Source of the DNA: Eulemur rufifrons
Taxonomy: Eukaryota > Chordata > Mammalia > Primates > Lemuridae
Assembly: GCF_041146395.1 (NCBI RefSeq)
Contig: NC_090990.1
Location: 51,195,501-51,259,500 of the forward strand
Length of the DNA stretch: 64,000 bases
Reading direction: 5' to 3'
Shown: positions 27,381 through 38,649 of the stretch, in pieces
Layout: the number at the start of each line of letters is the position of its first letter
Numbering within the stretch: the stretch's first letter is position 1
Translations under genes and position numbers: made by a program
Notes under the pieces: model-generated
Database searches by the model: none
Told to the model about the DNA's origin: nothing
Seen by the model: only the letters and a program-made list of their open reading frames with translations

Positions 27381-27884
27381 AAGAATTATATTGGTAAGAA
27401 TTTCATGAATGTACCTTATTGAGGTATCAAAATAGAGAAAAAGCTTTAGAAAACAGCATTAATCATCACAAGACCATGTTAGTAGCAACGGCAGAAATTT
27501 TGCAAAATTTGTGTTTTTAGCTATGTAGAATCAAAATTTGCCTAGAAATTGCTGTTCATAGCCAATGCATGAAAACACTGGAATCAATTTATTTCATATA
27601 TTTAAAATATAAGAAATGCAAATAAAAACAACAAGGTAGTTGATTCTATCATATTTTTAAAACCATATACAGAATCTAGATGGTAGTGGTGATTTGCCTG
27701 ATTGTTATATTGCCTTCAGCTCATAAGTTTGCACAGTAGCAAAATTATCTTCTTAAATAAAGGAGAATTGAGTTGAGAAACATTACCTACTCATAAATCT
27801 TTAGTCAATAGAACTTATAAAGCATAGATCTTATATGAAATTCTTAGAATATTATCATTATCTCTGTTAATATTTATGGAGAAT
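27381..27884. other. Unassigned stretch
   Basis: AT-rich with no recognised feature, apart from the L1-stub flanking repeat at its start. Confidence 0.5.
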
Positions 27885-28075
27885 ATACTACCTGCCATAT
27901 ACAAGGCTAAAAATTTTTAATAATATTTCTTATTTTGTCCTTTATCTTTCATTAATCCTTAATGCTTAATTAGTATCTATGAAAAAGGTATCTTTAATTT
28001 TACAAATGATCAGAATCGAACTCATAGAAATAATATGATCTGCCCAACATCATATTAGTAAGTACAGTATTAATG
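27885..28075 (-). mobile_element. MIR SINE
   Basis: Reverse-orientation MIR pattern: CTACCTGCCATATACAAGGC (the 'tgccaggcactg' zone), then TTTTACAAATGATCAGAAT (the 'ttttacagatgaggaaac' zone). Confidence 0.6.
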
Positions 28076-28349
28076 TAACACAAAGTATTTTCTCTTCAAT
28101 AAAAAACATTTGGTAAAACGTACACAAGAAATAAGTGGATTCTTTCCTAACTACTTTAATTGCTTTCGGTTAAATTCAATAGATTTTTACTGAATGAGTT
28201 CATGAACCTATTACAAGATAAATACTAGGTAAAAGAGCCTAATGAATGTTTTATTTAAAAAGTACACAGATTATTTAAAATATAAACTACATTCTATAAG
28301 AAAGCAAAGGAAACAAAATCTGAAGTAGGACTTTTTCCTACTTCAAGGA

Positions 28350-28657
28350 GTTTAGGCCACGAGCACCCTGGGAGGTGGAGGCGGGAGGATCACTTGAGCT
28401 CAGGAGTTCCAGACCTACCTGAGCAAGAGCGAGACCCCTAAAAGTAGGTTTCTACTAAAAATAGAAAAATTAGCCAGGCCTGGTGGTGCACACCTGTAAT
28501 CCCAGCTACTTGGGAGGCTAAGGCAGGAGGATTGCTTGAGCCCAGGAGTTTGAGGTTGCTGTGAGCTAAGCTGACTCCATGGTACTCTAGCCCCGGTGAC
28601 AAAGTGAGACTCTGTCTCAAAAAAAAAAAAAAAAGAAAAAGAAAAAGAAAAAAAAGT
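28350..28657 (+). mobile_element. Alu, 5'-truncated and scarred
   Basis: Starts within the left arm. The right arm has GCTGTGAGCTAAGCTGACTC. The tail is a poly(A) followed by GAAAAA repeats. The normal GACCCCGTCTCTACTAAAA junction is replaced by GACCCCTAAAAGTAGG followed by TTTCTACTAAAA, a small local rearrangement. Confidence 0.93.
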
Positions 28658-29439
28658 GTTTGTAGGCCAGCTACAAAGCTAGAGGGAACATTCCCCAAGA
28701 CTGTCCTTACTTCTAACACTAAGTTCAGAGGGTTCTCAAAATCTTGAGTAGAACCCTCAGATCCCATAATTTGCTAGAAAGACTCACAGAACTCCCAGAA
28801 AGCTATTATATATTTACCATTCTGGTTTATTACAGGGAAAGGATAGAGATTAAAATCAACCAGGAGAAGAGGCTCATAGAGTCTAGAGTCCAAAAGTATC
28901 AACTGCAGAGCTTTTATTGTCCTCTTCCCGTGGAGTTGGGACAAGTTACTCTCCCAGTATTGCTGTGTGCTAATACGCACGGAGTACTGCCAACCAGGGA
29001 AGCTCACCTGAGCTTTGTGTGCAGAGTTTTTAGGGTTCCATCACACAGGCATGATTAATTGATTGCCCACATGGTTAATTAATCTCAGTCTCCACGTTGA
29101 CTGATACCACATGACTCAAAGCCTTTACCTTAACTCACTCTGTTGGTCTTTCTGGAGAGGCCAGCCCCGACCCTGCAACTAAGCGGATGTGCCCAACTCC
29201 CCATCCTAAATCACATTGTTAGACCATCCAGTATGACTCAAGATCCTCAGGCAAACAAAGACCTTTCTACTAGGCATAACATTCCTAGTGCCCTGAGATT
29301 CTGTCCCAGGAGCCAAGGGCAAAGGCCAGACTTTCTTTTTGGGCCAAGAGATGCTCTTCTATAAATTCTTTACTATACAACTATGCTACTTAGTTTAGAA
29401 AGTATCCAAATATTTATTTAGTCATCCAAACATGATGAA

Positions 29440-30180
29440 AAGCCTGTGATTCTTGACCCCCACCTCTGTCCTCTCTGGAGAAGGGAGCATTTTTCCCCTC
29501 ACCTCACACAAACCGCAAGACCTGGGAGAAGTGTCAATGTTCTTCAACCTTCCTGATATCCCTTGCACACCTTTATGTTTCCTCTTCCTTAGGAAAAGCC
29601 ATCTCTTATGAGGTAGCCAACTACCTCCTTACACTTACTAACAAATTCCCAGCCATTTCCTGCTTTTTATAGATTTGGGAACTTTCTCAATGTTCCATTC
29701 CATATTAAATCCATGAAGTCAACAGTTTTGCCTCAAAACTCATTAACCTTCCACATTAAAGCTATCTTTACTTCATTATCCTCTAAAACTATAATTCTGA
29801 AATATTAAGTTCTAACGGGTAATCTTTGATCACAACCTCTTATCCCTTTAGCCCATTGCCCTTCTTATTCTAGATAATAGGCTCTTTGGCTGCTTAATGA
29901 CCTTTCACCTCTCTTATTTGCCAATCCGGATGGACATGTTTCAGGCCCTATGTTCTCTGACATATGTTCTGAATTGGATGCTTTCACTTTGGCTCTTTGA
30001 CACGTTCCCTTCCCATGGCGTCAGTGATTCTACTTGCTCTTCCTTCTCTTCCTACCCTCCTTTATGGACTCCTATTCCTCTGCTCACTCCTCAAATATTA
30101 TTGCACTCTGGGATTCTTTCTGGTATTTTTTTCCTTTTGTTTCCTTCCTTGGTTTGACAGTGCCCTCAGAATTCAGTAAA
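29440..30180 (+). mobile_element. L2 LINE fragment (coding-region part)
   Basis: Diverged sequence resembling the L2 coding region, for example a CTTCTCTTCCTACCCTCC run followed by TCCTCTGCTCACTCCTCAAA. Open frames at 29897 and 29997 lie within it. The region 28658-29439 before it is unassigned. Confidence 0.5.
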
Positions 30181-30419
30181 AATTATGCAGCCTAGAATAT
30201 AGAACCTTCTACCATCTGAGCCCAGTCTTTGTTGAGCTGAGTTCTGGTTGTCTTTCCAGCTTAATCTCAGCCAACCCACGGTACACAAAGTGACGACCTT
30301 ACAAGTTGATGGGAATTTTTCCAATTTTCCAAGTTTTTTATATCTTTGTGTCTTTCCATGCTGCTTCCTCAGCACAGGGACTTCAGAAGAACTTCTTCAA
30401 CTCCCTGGCTCCAAGGGTG

Positions 30420-30770
30420 TAGCACATTATGGCAGGTCAAAGAGATCACGGACCACAATACCCTGTCCATGGTGATTGGCTGAGGGAGAGACAGCTGACT
30501 CACATGGGACCAGTTAGGGCCCAGGAAATTTTATCCTGGGACTTTGAGCCCTTGGGGAAGAATACATTCTCCTATGCTGCATGTTATGACAAGTGGAGCC
30601 TTAGGCTATGGGGGCTGCCATGAAGATCCTCAGAGGGGAGTCAATGCAGAGGCAGCAAATTGAGAGATAGACCTTGGTGGTATCATTGGAGCCCAGGGTC
30701 AAGCTACCACTAAATCTAGAGCTACCTCTAGACCTTTTAGTTAACTTGATCAAATAAATTCTCTGTGCAT
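30420..30770 (+). mobile_element. Old LTR-like repeat (family uncertain)
   Basis: The order of segments resembles an ancient mammalian LTR-like repeat: GTGATTGGCTGAGGG, then GGGACCAGTTAGGGCCCAG, then GAGCCCAGGGTCAAGC, ending near a GATCAAATAAATTCTC block. I cannot name the family. Confidence 0.4.
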
Positions 30771-30829
30771 AGACCAGTTTATTTTTCCATTTTTCACAAA
30801 ACTAAGCCTATAAACTGATACTGTGCTCA

Positions 30830-30970
30830 ACATATATTTGTCAAATGAATGGAAACCATAAAATGGATAGATGAATTATCTCAGATGGCTGATCTGAGAA
30901 TTAAATCACTTACCAATGTGAAATGCTAAGCACAGTGCCTGGCAAAAAGCAGGTACGCGAAACATTCATT
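30830..30970 (+). mobile_element. MIR 3' end fragment
   Basis: Contains AGCACAGTGCCTGGCAAAAA after a diverged AATTAAATCA block, as in the MIR 3' half. Confidence 0.5.
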
Positions 30971-31171
30971 GTGTTTCTGTGCTCCCAGCCCTCTCCCTAT
31001 CACCACACAGTCCACACAAGAATTCAAAACTGATATCTGAACTTGATTTTATAGTACTAAGAAAAGACATATTCTCAAAAATTTGAGTTGTTAAACCCTA
31101 AACTTTTCACCCATAAATCCTTTCCTCCTCTTAGAGACTACAATTTTAAACATACTCTTTTGTATAGCATT

Positions 31172-31731
31172 TGTTATGGTTTAAATTGGTTTAAATATTT
31201 GTTCCCTCCAAAATTCATGCTGAAACTTAATACCCAATGTGGCAGCACTGAGAGGCAAGGTCTTTTTTTTTTTTTTTTTTTTTTTAATAGAGATGAGGTC
31301 TCACTGTGTTGCCCAGGCTGGTCACAAACTCCTGGGCTCAAGTGATCCTCCTGCCTCAGCCTCCTGAGTAGCTGGGATTACTGGCATGTGCCATGGCACC
31401 CAAGTTGATGGGGTCTTTAAAAGGTGCAGAGCCCTCATGAATGGATTAATCCATTCAGGTTAATAGGTTAATGAGTTATCATGAGAGTGAGCCTGGTGGC
31501 TTTATAAAAGGACAGAGAGACCTGAGCCAGCATGCTCAGCCCCCTGCCGTGTGATGCCCTGAGCCACCTCAGGACTTCTCAAAGTCTCCCCACCCGCAAG
31601 AAGGCTCTCACCAGATGCGGCCCCTCAACTTTGGACTTCTCAGCCTCCATAACTGTAAGAAATAAATTCCTTTTCTTTATAAATTACCTAATTTCAGGTA
31701 TTATTATAAGCAACAAAAAATAGACTAAGCA
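31172..31731 (+). mobile_element. MaLR solo LTR (MST/MLT1-like), split by an Alu piece
   Basis: Begins TGTTATGGTTTAAATTGG, has AATTCATGCTGAAACTTAAT, and after the insertion continues with GAGCCCTCATGAATGGATTA. It ends near CAACAAAAAATAGACTAAGCA. This is the standard MaLR LTR order. Confidence 0.88.
31262..31405 (-). mobile_element. Alu-derived monomer
   Basis: T-tract, then AATAGAGATGAGGTCTCACT through GGATTACTGGCATGTGCCAT. One arm only, inserted in the MaLR LTR. Confidence 0.88.
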
Positions 31732-31759
31732 TCTTAAAATGTTTTGTGCAAAAGCACAA

Positions 31760-32325
31760 TATTTAAAGTAAAAGATTGTCACATCTAACTTCATAAATAT
31801 TTAAAATTTCTGCATGTCAAAAAAATCATAACAGAATTTTAGAGTATGTTAAGCTTGGAAAACTGCCCAACATGTGTAAACAAAGAGTATCTGAAAATCT
31901 TATAAATCATTAAGAAAAGAGTAAACACCATAATGGGAAAAAAATGTATGTTGAATATAAGCGGTCAACTTACAAAAGAACACCTACAAATGATCATTAA
32001 TTATATTTTTGATATTCAACAACATAAACAAAGGCATATGCATTAAACCAACAAAATGTAATTTTTTCCTTATATTGGCAAGTTGGAAAAAGAATGAAGA
32101 AACATGTCCATCTGTGCTCTGTTGTTGGAAATGTAAATTGTTAGGATGCTAATTTACAATTTATATAAAACCTTTAAAACTATATTAATCTTTGACCCAG
32201 CAATTCCACTTTAAGAATTTATATTTAGAAATTAATCACAGAAATGCACAAAATTAGGAAAGATGATGCTAATTTAGCATTTTTCACAATGATAAAAAAT
32301 TAAAAGTAGGATAATGGCATCTATC
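31760..32325 (+). mobile_element. L1M 3' ORF2 fragment
   Basis: Contains the conserved L1 block TTTGACCCAGCAATTCCACT followed by a diverged 'cagaaatgcacaaa' segment. The A-rich upstream part also fits L1M. Many stops. Confidence 0.68.
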
Positions 32326-32329
32326 TGTC

Positions 32330-32500
32330 ATCTATTTAGTGAATTCTCACTAATTGAATTTATTATGTGTCAACTAATACTGAGGTTCATGTACATTGTC
32401 TCACTTATTCATTTCATAGCTTGAAAACATGGATTCAGAGGTGTTAAATATCCTGATCAAGATTATAAAGTTCATATTGAGATTATTAAGTATGAAATGT
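32330..32500 (-). mobile_element. MIR SINE
   Basis: Diverged reverse MIR: TTATTATGTGTCAACTAATA, then CAGAGGTGTTAAATATCCTG, in the correct order. Confidence 0.5.
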
Positions 32501-32588
32501 CCAATTTCCTTAAGTACTAAGTTTGACAGTTGATATCTCTGACATTTCGTTTTGACACTCCTTGTTTTATTTTATTTTATTTTATTTT

Positions 32589-32592
<4 letters not shown>

Positions 32593-32626
<34 letters not shown>
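32593..32626. repeat. (TG)17 microsatellite
   Basis: An uninterrupted TG run within the 5' part of the mariner element. Confidence 0.97.
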
Positions 32627-32628
<2 letters not shown>

Positions 32629-32739
32629 GGTACATCCTCAGTCTTTCAAATGCATGGTTTGGCTTGTGATTATCTTTCAAATTTTTTTTAGAGCAATTTT
32701 TGTGAAACCATAGGTAAAAATTCATGTTATTTTCGAATA

Positions 32740-33735
32740 TGAGATCTGTCACGGAAACAATACAGTGCAGACAGCTCAAAATATCAACAAAGTATTTGGG
32801 AAGGATGTGGCTAATGAACGCACAGTACGTCGATGGTTTGAGAAGTTCCGTTCTGGTGATTTTAATCTTGAAAATGAGCCTTGTGGGCAATCTGAGACCA
32901 AAGTGAATAATGATGAAATGAAAGCTGTTGTGGAAGCGAATCCATCTCAACCTACACATGAATTAGCAGCAAGGTTTGACCTTACTATTCCAACAATATT
33001 GGACCACTTGAAACAAATGGGCAAGATAAAGAAGCTGGATAGTAGATGGCAACTGCATGAATTAAACGAGTGTCAGAAGAGAAATCATCTCGAAGCTTGC
33101 TTTTCTTTGCCATCGTGACATAATGGTGAACCATTTCTACACTGTATTGTCATGTGTGATGAAAAACAGATTCTTTTTGACAATCACAAGTGTTTGTCAC
33201 ACATCTTTGTCCACGATGGTTGGATAAAGATGAAGTGCCAAAACACAGTCCAAAACTGAATATTCATCAAAAAAGCTAAGGGTGTCTGTTTGGTGGTCCA
33301 GCACTGTATAATCCACTACAGCTTCACGAAACCTGGTCAATCGATTACAGCGGATGTCTACTGGAATCCACTGGATGAAATGATGAGGATGCTTGTGATT
33401 AAGTAGTGTGATTGGTCAATAGAGACAGGCCAGTCCTCTTGGAACACAATGCTCAACCACATGTAGCACAAACAATGCTGCTGAAACTACAGAGGCTGGA
33501 CTTGGAAACACTGTCATCCACCATATCCACCAGACCTTGCACTAACTGACTACCTCTTCTTCCAGGCTTTGGACCACTTCTTGCAAGGAAAAATATTCAG
33601 TTCTCAACCAGCTGTGGAAAAGGTCTTTAGCAATTTCATCGCCACTCGTTCTCCAGGCTTCTTCCCTACTGGCATAAACCAGCTACCGTTAAGATGGCAA
33701 AACTGTGTCAATAGTTTAGGTAAACACTTTCATTA
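32740..33735 (+). pseudogene. Mariner transposase pseudogene
   Basis: The N-terminal DNA-binding part is readable as ANERTVRRWFEKFRSGDFNL, then SRWQLHELNECQ (position of the mariner WVPHEL signature). Further pieces follow in shifted frames: CDEKQILFDNH (first catalytic Asp region), PPDLALTDYLFFQALDHFLQ (position of the YSPDLAPSDYHLF signature), and GFFPTGINQLPLRWQNCVNS (C-terminus). Stops and frameshifts separate them, so no functional enzyme is made. The usual length is about 345 residues. Without searches I cannot say which mariner subfamily it is. Confidence 0.88.
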
Positions 33736-33800
33736 ATTGTACTGCTACTTGTCTGAGATATGATAAACTACACTTTTGATTCGAAATCAGACATTTATAT

Positions 33801-34487
33801 TTAATGACCTAGTAAATGGCAGATTCAGAATTTAAACCCAGTTATGTTTGTTTCCAAAGCCTATGATTTTAACTATTTTTAGATTTTCTTGTCAAAATTT
33901 TGTCTAGCCATAGGATGATATATATGATACAGTTATTATAAGTGGTATAAAGAAATACTTAATAACATTGGAAAATGTGATATTGTGTTAATTGAAAAAA
34001 TTATAAGAGTTTATATAGAATGATTTTGTTTTAGACTAAATAAAGTATGGGACTCTGTTCACAGAAAAAGATCTGTAATAAAACACCCTCAAAAGTTGGT
34101 TATCTTAGGGTGGTCAATTTATACCTTAGAAATATTTTTCTACTTTATAATTTTTTGTGTTTTCTAAATGCATGAAAACTAATTCATAGTAGAGACTATT
34201 AACGTGTATAATTTTTTGCATCCAAGAAGTTATTAAAGTAGTTCAATATGGACAAAAGATATTTTTCTTCTTGTGAGATTTGAAAAGTGAAAAGCCTCTT
34301 TTAAAAAAAAAGATATGAAATTTCTTTCCATTTGGCACCCAGAAAAGTTTTTACGAAAGTACAGAAAGCTAAAGACTAAAAGAAAAATTGGTGAGTTTAA
34401 AAGTAAAAGATAAACCAATGAAAAATAGAAAAACTGAGAGTGGACAAAGGAAAAAGTTGTTGATTAATTTGATAGCAATCCCATTTT
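33801..34487. other. Unassigned AT-rich stretch
   Basis: No gene or repeat recognised. Confidence 0.5.
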
Positions 34488-34504
34488 AAATGCTACTATT
34501 CTTT

Positions 34505-34819
34505 TTTTTTTCCTTTCTTCTTCTTCTTCTTTTTTTTTTTTTTTTTTTTTTTTGAGACAGAGTCTTACTCTGTTGCCCGGGCTGGAGTATCACGGCATCA
34601 GCCTAGCTCACAGCAACCTCAGACTCCTGGGCTCAAGTGATCCTCCTGCCTCAGTCTCCTGAGTAGCTGGGACTACAGATATGTGCCACCATGTCCGGCT
34701 AATTTTTTCTATATATTTTTAGTTATCCAGCTAATTTCTTTCTATTTTTGGTAGAGATGGGGTCTTGCTCTTGCTCAGAACTCCTGAGCTCAAACGATCC
34801 TCCCTCCTCAGCCTCCCAC
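34505..34819 (-). mobile_element. Alu, 5'-truncated, perfect TSD
   Basis: Reverse Alu with a strepsirrhine-type long linker (TTTTTTCTATATATTTTTAG). It lacks the first ~40 bases of the left arm. Perfect 17-bp direct repeats AAATGCTACTATTCTTT flank it (34488-34504 and 34820-34836), so the truncation happened at insertion. Confidence 0.96.
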
Positions 34820-34836
34820 AAATGCTACTATTCTTT

Positions 34837-35699
34837 ATTCTTGGTTTGGGGGCACTTTTACTTAAGGCAGGGGCAGAGACATTTTTGTGTGAACCAGAGC
34901 TGGAGCCACTGCGATTGGCCTGCTCTGGCAGGTATTTTACAACTACAGCAACACAGTGATCTATTTTGATCCTAAAAGCAGGAAAGCTTCAAAATGGGGA
35001 AGACATTTTAACTTTGCCTTTAAGATTCCTAAATATAGATTGTATCCTAGGGTGGAAATAATAGTTGCTCCTATGACTTATAAAATCAGATGTAAATATT
35101 TTTATTGCTCAAACTAGTGAGGACATATCTGACTGAAATAAAATTGAATTTCTAACAAACACTGAGTCGAAAGTAGAACTCTTGCATAAATTCATTTAGT
35201 GTTGGGAATCTTATTATAATTTATTTTTAAAAACTTTTCTAGAACTGCGATAGAAACCAGTTTAACTTGAGTCTTAAACATACACTCAAAATAATTGGCA
35301 AAGGATTCTGTTACTTCGAAGAAAATTTTTTAGAAATCTGTCCTATTACTTTAAGCTGTTCAAAAATTCTCTAGAACTAAAATAGAAAACTATTATTATT
35401 ATAGTCAGAGTAGACCAGTGACAAACTAAGCAAAGTTGGAGATGGAGGGGAGTATCTTAGTAGGGAAGGGAAGAGAAAGAAAAGAAGAAAGAAAAGGAGA
35501 AAGAGAGAGAAATAAGAATAAATTGAATAGGAGGGAGAGAGAACAAATGATTTATTTAAAAGTAAGAAAAAATTACCTTGGAGCATTTTATAGCACCAAA
35601 AAGAATATGTCCTAGATAGTTCTTTTGCCATTTTCTTCTTTTTGATCCTAGTTAGAGAAAGAAAATAAAATCTTTAAGAGAATCAAGTTGGGAGAAAGG
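34837..35699. other. Unassigned stretch
   Basis: Includes a purine-rich GAAA/GAGA patch at about 35460-35545. Nothing else is recognised. Confidence 0.5.
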
Positions 35700-35920
35700 A
35701 ACTAAGTTGCGTGTGAGGTATTATAATAGATGTTTTATCTACATGATTTCATTAAAGAATGAACCACTTTTAATTGGACCCTGTGTTCAGGGCATAACCT
35801 CATTTAGTTGTCCACGCTGGTGTAAGAGGTAGGTATAACTGTGCCCATTTCATAGATAACTGATGATAAGAGAGGTGAAATAACTTCAAAAATTTCTTAG
35901 GTAGTAAGAGTTTAATTCTT
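35700..35920 (-). mobile_element. MIR-like SINE
   Basis: Reverse MIR-like order: AAGAGGTAGGTATAACTGTG, then CATTTCATAGATAACTGATG, then AGTAAGAGTTTAATTC. Confidence 0.55.
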
Positions 35921-36119
35921 TTTTCTTTCAAAGACTAGGATCTTTCCACTCCCTTTCACAGCATAGCAAAATTAAAGGCTATGCATGTACGTTACAGGGA
36001 AAATGTAAACAGAGTGAATATATTCTGTCTGTGATCAAGACAAATTTATAGGCAGCTAAGAGATAAACAATCACTAGATTGTTTGAAAATGAATAGCCAT
36101 CAACAATAAGTTATGGTAT

Positions 36120-36325
36120 ACTTTAAAATAACTAAATGAGTAGAATTGGAATGGTTCTAACACAAAGAAATGATAAATGCTTGACATGATGTATACTCCA
36201 ATTACCCTGATTTGATTATTAGGCATTGTATGCCTGTATCAAAACATCACATGTACCCCATAAACATACACAACTATTATGTACCCATAATAATTAAAAA
36301 TAAAGATGCTTAATTAAAAAAGAAT
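36120..36325 (+). mobile_element. L1 3' end
   Basis: Contains ACCCTGATTTGATTATTAGG, CATTGTATGCCTGTATCAAA, then CATGTACCCCATAAACATA and a short A-rich end, the last ~200 bp of a primate L1. Confidence 0.9.
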
Positions 36326-37779
36326 ATAGTGCTGGGAATGACTTTTGCTTTAAAAGCAAAATCAAAGGTAAATTGATAGTGAAAGTATAAAGATCATTAC
36401 AAAGGGCACTATCGTCTTATTTGGGTTCTCACAAAAGCAGACCAAGCAAAAACAAGGATTTTTGGTATGAGGAGTTTATTTGGGAAGTGATCCCAGGAAG
36501 TGTGATGAAGTGAAGCAAGGAGAGATGAAAAAGTCAATTCACAAATGAGTGGGTTACTGCTGTGGGAAACTGAGGCTCAGTTTCTCTGGGTAATAGCTGA
36601 AAGTTTATGGAATTGATGTAGAACAAACACAGTACAGAATTGTCCCTTCGATGGGTGAAGAGGCTGAGGTATTTATCTACCAACTCCCATCTCTCATGAA
36701 TTGATAGTTATTTCTGGGTCCTTATGTCCCTGGCACTTCCAGCCTGCCCTACCGATATACTGAGCACACTCCTGACTCCAGAAAGAGTCCCAAGGCAGAG
36801 AGACACAGGTACTTGAGGTAAGATGCCACGGCATGTAAAAGAATTTTCTGTGAAGCTGGAGGTGACCTTAAGAATGGACAGAAGGGATATATATATATAG
36901 ACAGGGAACTAACAGATTTTGCAATAGCAACCAATAATAAATAAATATGTGTGTGTGTGCACGCGTGCACGCGTGTAGCTTAAGTAGAATAAAAGGCAGT
37001 TTCAGAAGACAAGTAGTTTTAAGAAGAGTAAAATGCCTGGAAAATATGATGTTCTCTTACTTTTATAGACCCTCCTACCACTTGGTGGCAGTATACCAAA
37101 GTTTAGGTGGTTGAAAGTAAAACTAAATTAAACTAAACTAATAATAACCTGAAATGACACCAAATATCTCATGATAATAGCTGCAAACCAACTTCCCCAA
37201 AATGTGCCCTTTTCAAGTTGGAGGTTAAGCTACTGTTATTACATTGTAGGTTTTCAGATTCTTTCTCTGACACTTGGCTTTTCCCCCAACTCCTGCCATC
37301 TTGACACCTTTTACAGATTCATGAAATTACTATTACAGGGCAGTGAAACTATTGAGTTAATACTTAAGCCAGTTTCTTACCTTGTATATCATCTTACTTT
37401 TTGCTGCTACTGAGGCCTGATTTGTCTCTTTTACATTAGCATTCCTTATAGAAACAGGAAGATCTTTTTTTTTATTATTATTATTAAGAGAAGTGTTGTT
37501 TTCCTAATTCAAATGCTGACAAAAAAGGAGTTATAAATGCTAATAATTATAGCTGTTCTTCTGTGTTCACTTCTTACATTATACTAACATTTCTTAAGCT
37601 ATTTATGATGATTATTAAAAAATCCTATGAACTAAGTTTAATTAAAAGTTAATAACAAATACCATTATTATCTTTGAACTAAATGCAAAATTAAATATGG
37701 ATAAATTACCATGAATTCTAAAATGACTGATTTGGTGGTACTTATGTGGACTCTTCTTTCTCCTCTCACTTCTTATATG
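36326..37779. other. Mostly unassigned stretch
   Basis: Contains an (AT)n patch at about 36888-36898 and the TG/CG alternation listed separately. No gene is seen. Confidence 0.5.
36944..36976. repeat. Alternating purine-pyrimidine tract
   Basis: A TG run passes without break into GCACGCGTGCACGCGTG. It includes three CGCG-type steps and the palindrome ACGCGTGCACGCGT, a favourable Z-DNA sequence. Confidence 0.9.
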
Positions 37780-38070
37780 TTGGCATTCTCCAAGTTTCTG
37801 TCTTCAAATTTCTATTTTTCCTCAACCTATTCACTTCCCCTAGGTGATCTACCCATACCCAAAGTTTAAGGCATCACCTGATGATTCCTGAATTTACATT
37901 TCCAGCCCCAATTTCTCCCTGAAGCTCCAGTTTTGTGATTGATAATAAACATCTCCACTGGAGGTCCCACAGGCACTACAAATTCAACAAGTCTACACGT
38001 TAATTTATATTCCTTCCCAAACTTGCTTCATCTCACCCCCATTTTCACTTTTCACCTACTCATTAAAATG
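37780..38070 (+). mobile_element. L2-like LINE fragment
   Basis: Resembles the L2 coding region: TCAAATTTCTATTTTTCCTC, then GATGATTCCTGAATTTACAT, then CACAGGCACTACAAATTCAA. Probably continuous with the L2 piece that resumes after the MIR and LTR-like inserts. Confidence 0.55.
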
Positions 38071-38099
38071 AAATATTGAATCATTTTACTATGAATACT

Positions 38100-38325
38100 A
38101 CAAAATATTAATTGAGTGCCTACCATGTCCTAGGCACTAAATATTTTGTGTACATTAGCTAATTTAATTCTCAAAAGAAGCCTATGAGGTAAAGACTATT
38201 GTTAATACCATTTTACAAGTGAAGAAACAGAGACTTTCCCACAGCTACATGACTAATAATTAGAGGAACTAAGATTTAAACTCAAGCAATATGTTTTCAG
38301 AGCCCATGCTATTAATCCATACTGT
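38100..38325 (-). mobile_element. MIR SINE
   Basis: Clear reverse MIR: GAGTGCCTACCATGTCCTAG, TTTTACAAGTGAAGAAACAG, then a CAGAGCCCATGCTATTAATC block. Confidence 0.85.
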
Positions 38326-38329
38326 TAAT

Positions 38330-38645
38330 GGTAACAGCACCAAATATCCAAGTGTTTCTAAACATTTTCTCACCTTTCTTGCAGTTAGGTTGGGACCATC
38401 TATCTAGTTCTGGCCAGTGGAATGGGAATGGAAGTGATGTACGTCCCTTCCAAGTCAAGGCACTTAAGAAATGGTCTGCCTCTCAATCTCTTTGTTTCCC
38501 CTCAGCTATGGCAACCTTAGAGAATTCCAGATGGCACAGCTACAGAGTGGAGGAGACTTTCCACTAGTAGGGAACAAAGCCTTAAGCTCTGGAGGGTTCA
38601 TGGTTTGCTGTATCACAGTGTAGCTTAGACTATCCTGACTAATAC
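38330..38645 (+). mobile_element. Old LTR-like repeat (family uncertain)
   Basis: Contains TTCTGGCCAGTGGAATGGGA with GTGATGTACGTCCCTTCC, and ends in ACTATCCTGACTAATACAC, a pattern seen at ends of ancient MaLR/ERVL LTRs. Name unresolved. Confidence 0.45.
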
Positions 38646-38649
38646 ACTC

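Larger units (their letters stand above)
32540..33800 (+). mobile_element. Decayed mariner (Tc1/mariner) transposon
   Basis: About 1.25 kb containing a broken mariner transposase. Element ends are approximate because I could not fix the terminal inverted repeats. A (TG)17 microsatellite lies at its 5' side, and non-coding AT-rich sequence follows the coding part. Confidence 0.8.

Noticed and set aside
35577..35655. Possible minus-strand exon with ATG (acceptor CTAACTAG, donor CCAAG|GTAATT)
   Set aside because: Weak pyrimidine tract, short frame, and no partner exon found up- or downstream.
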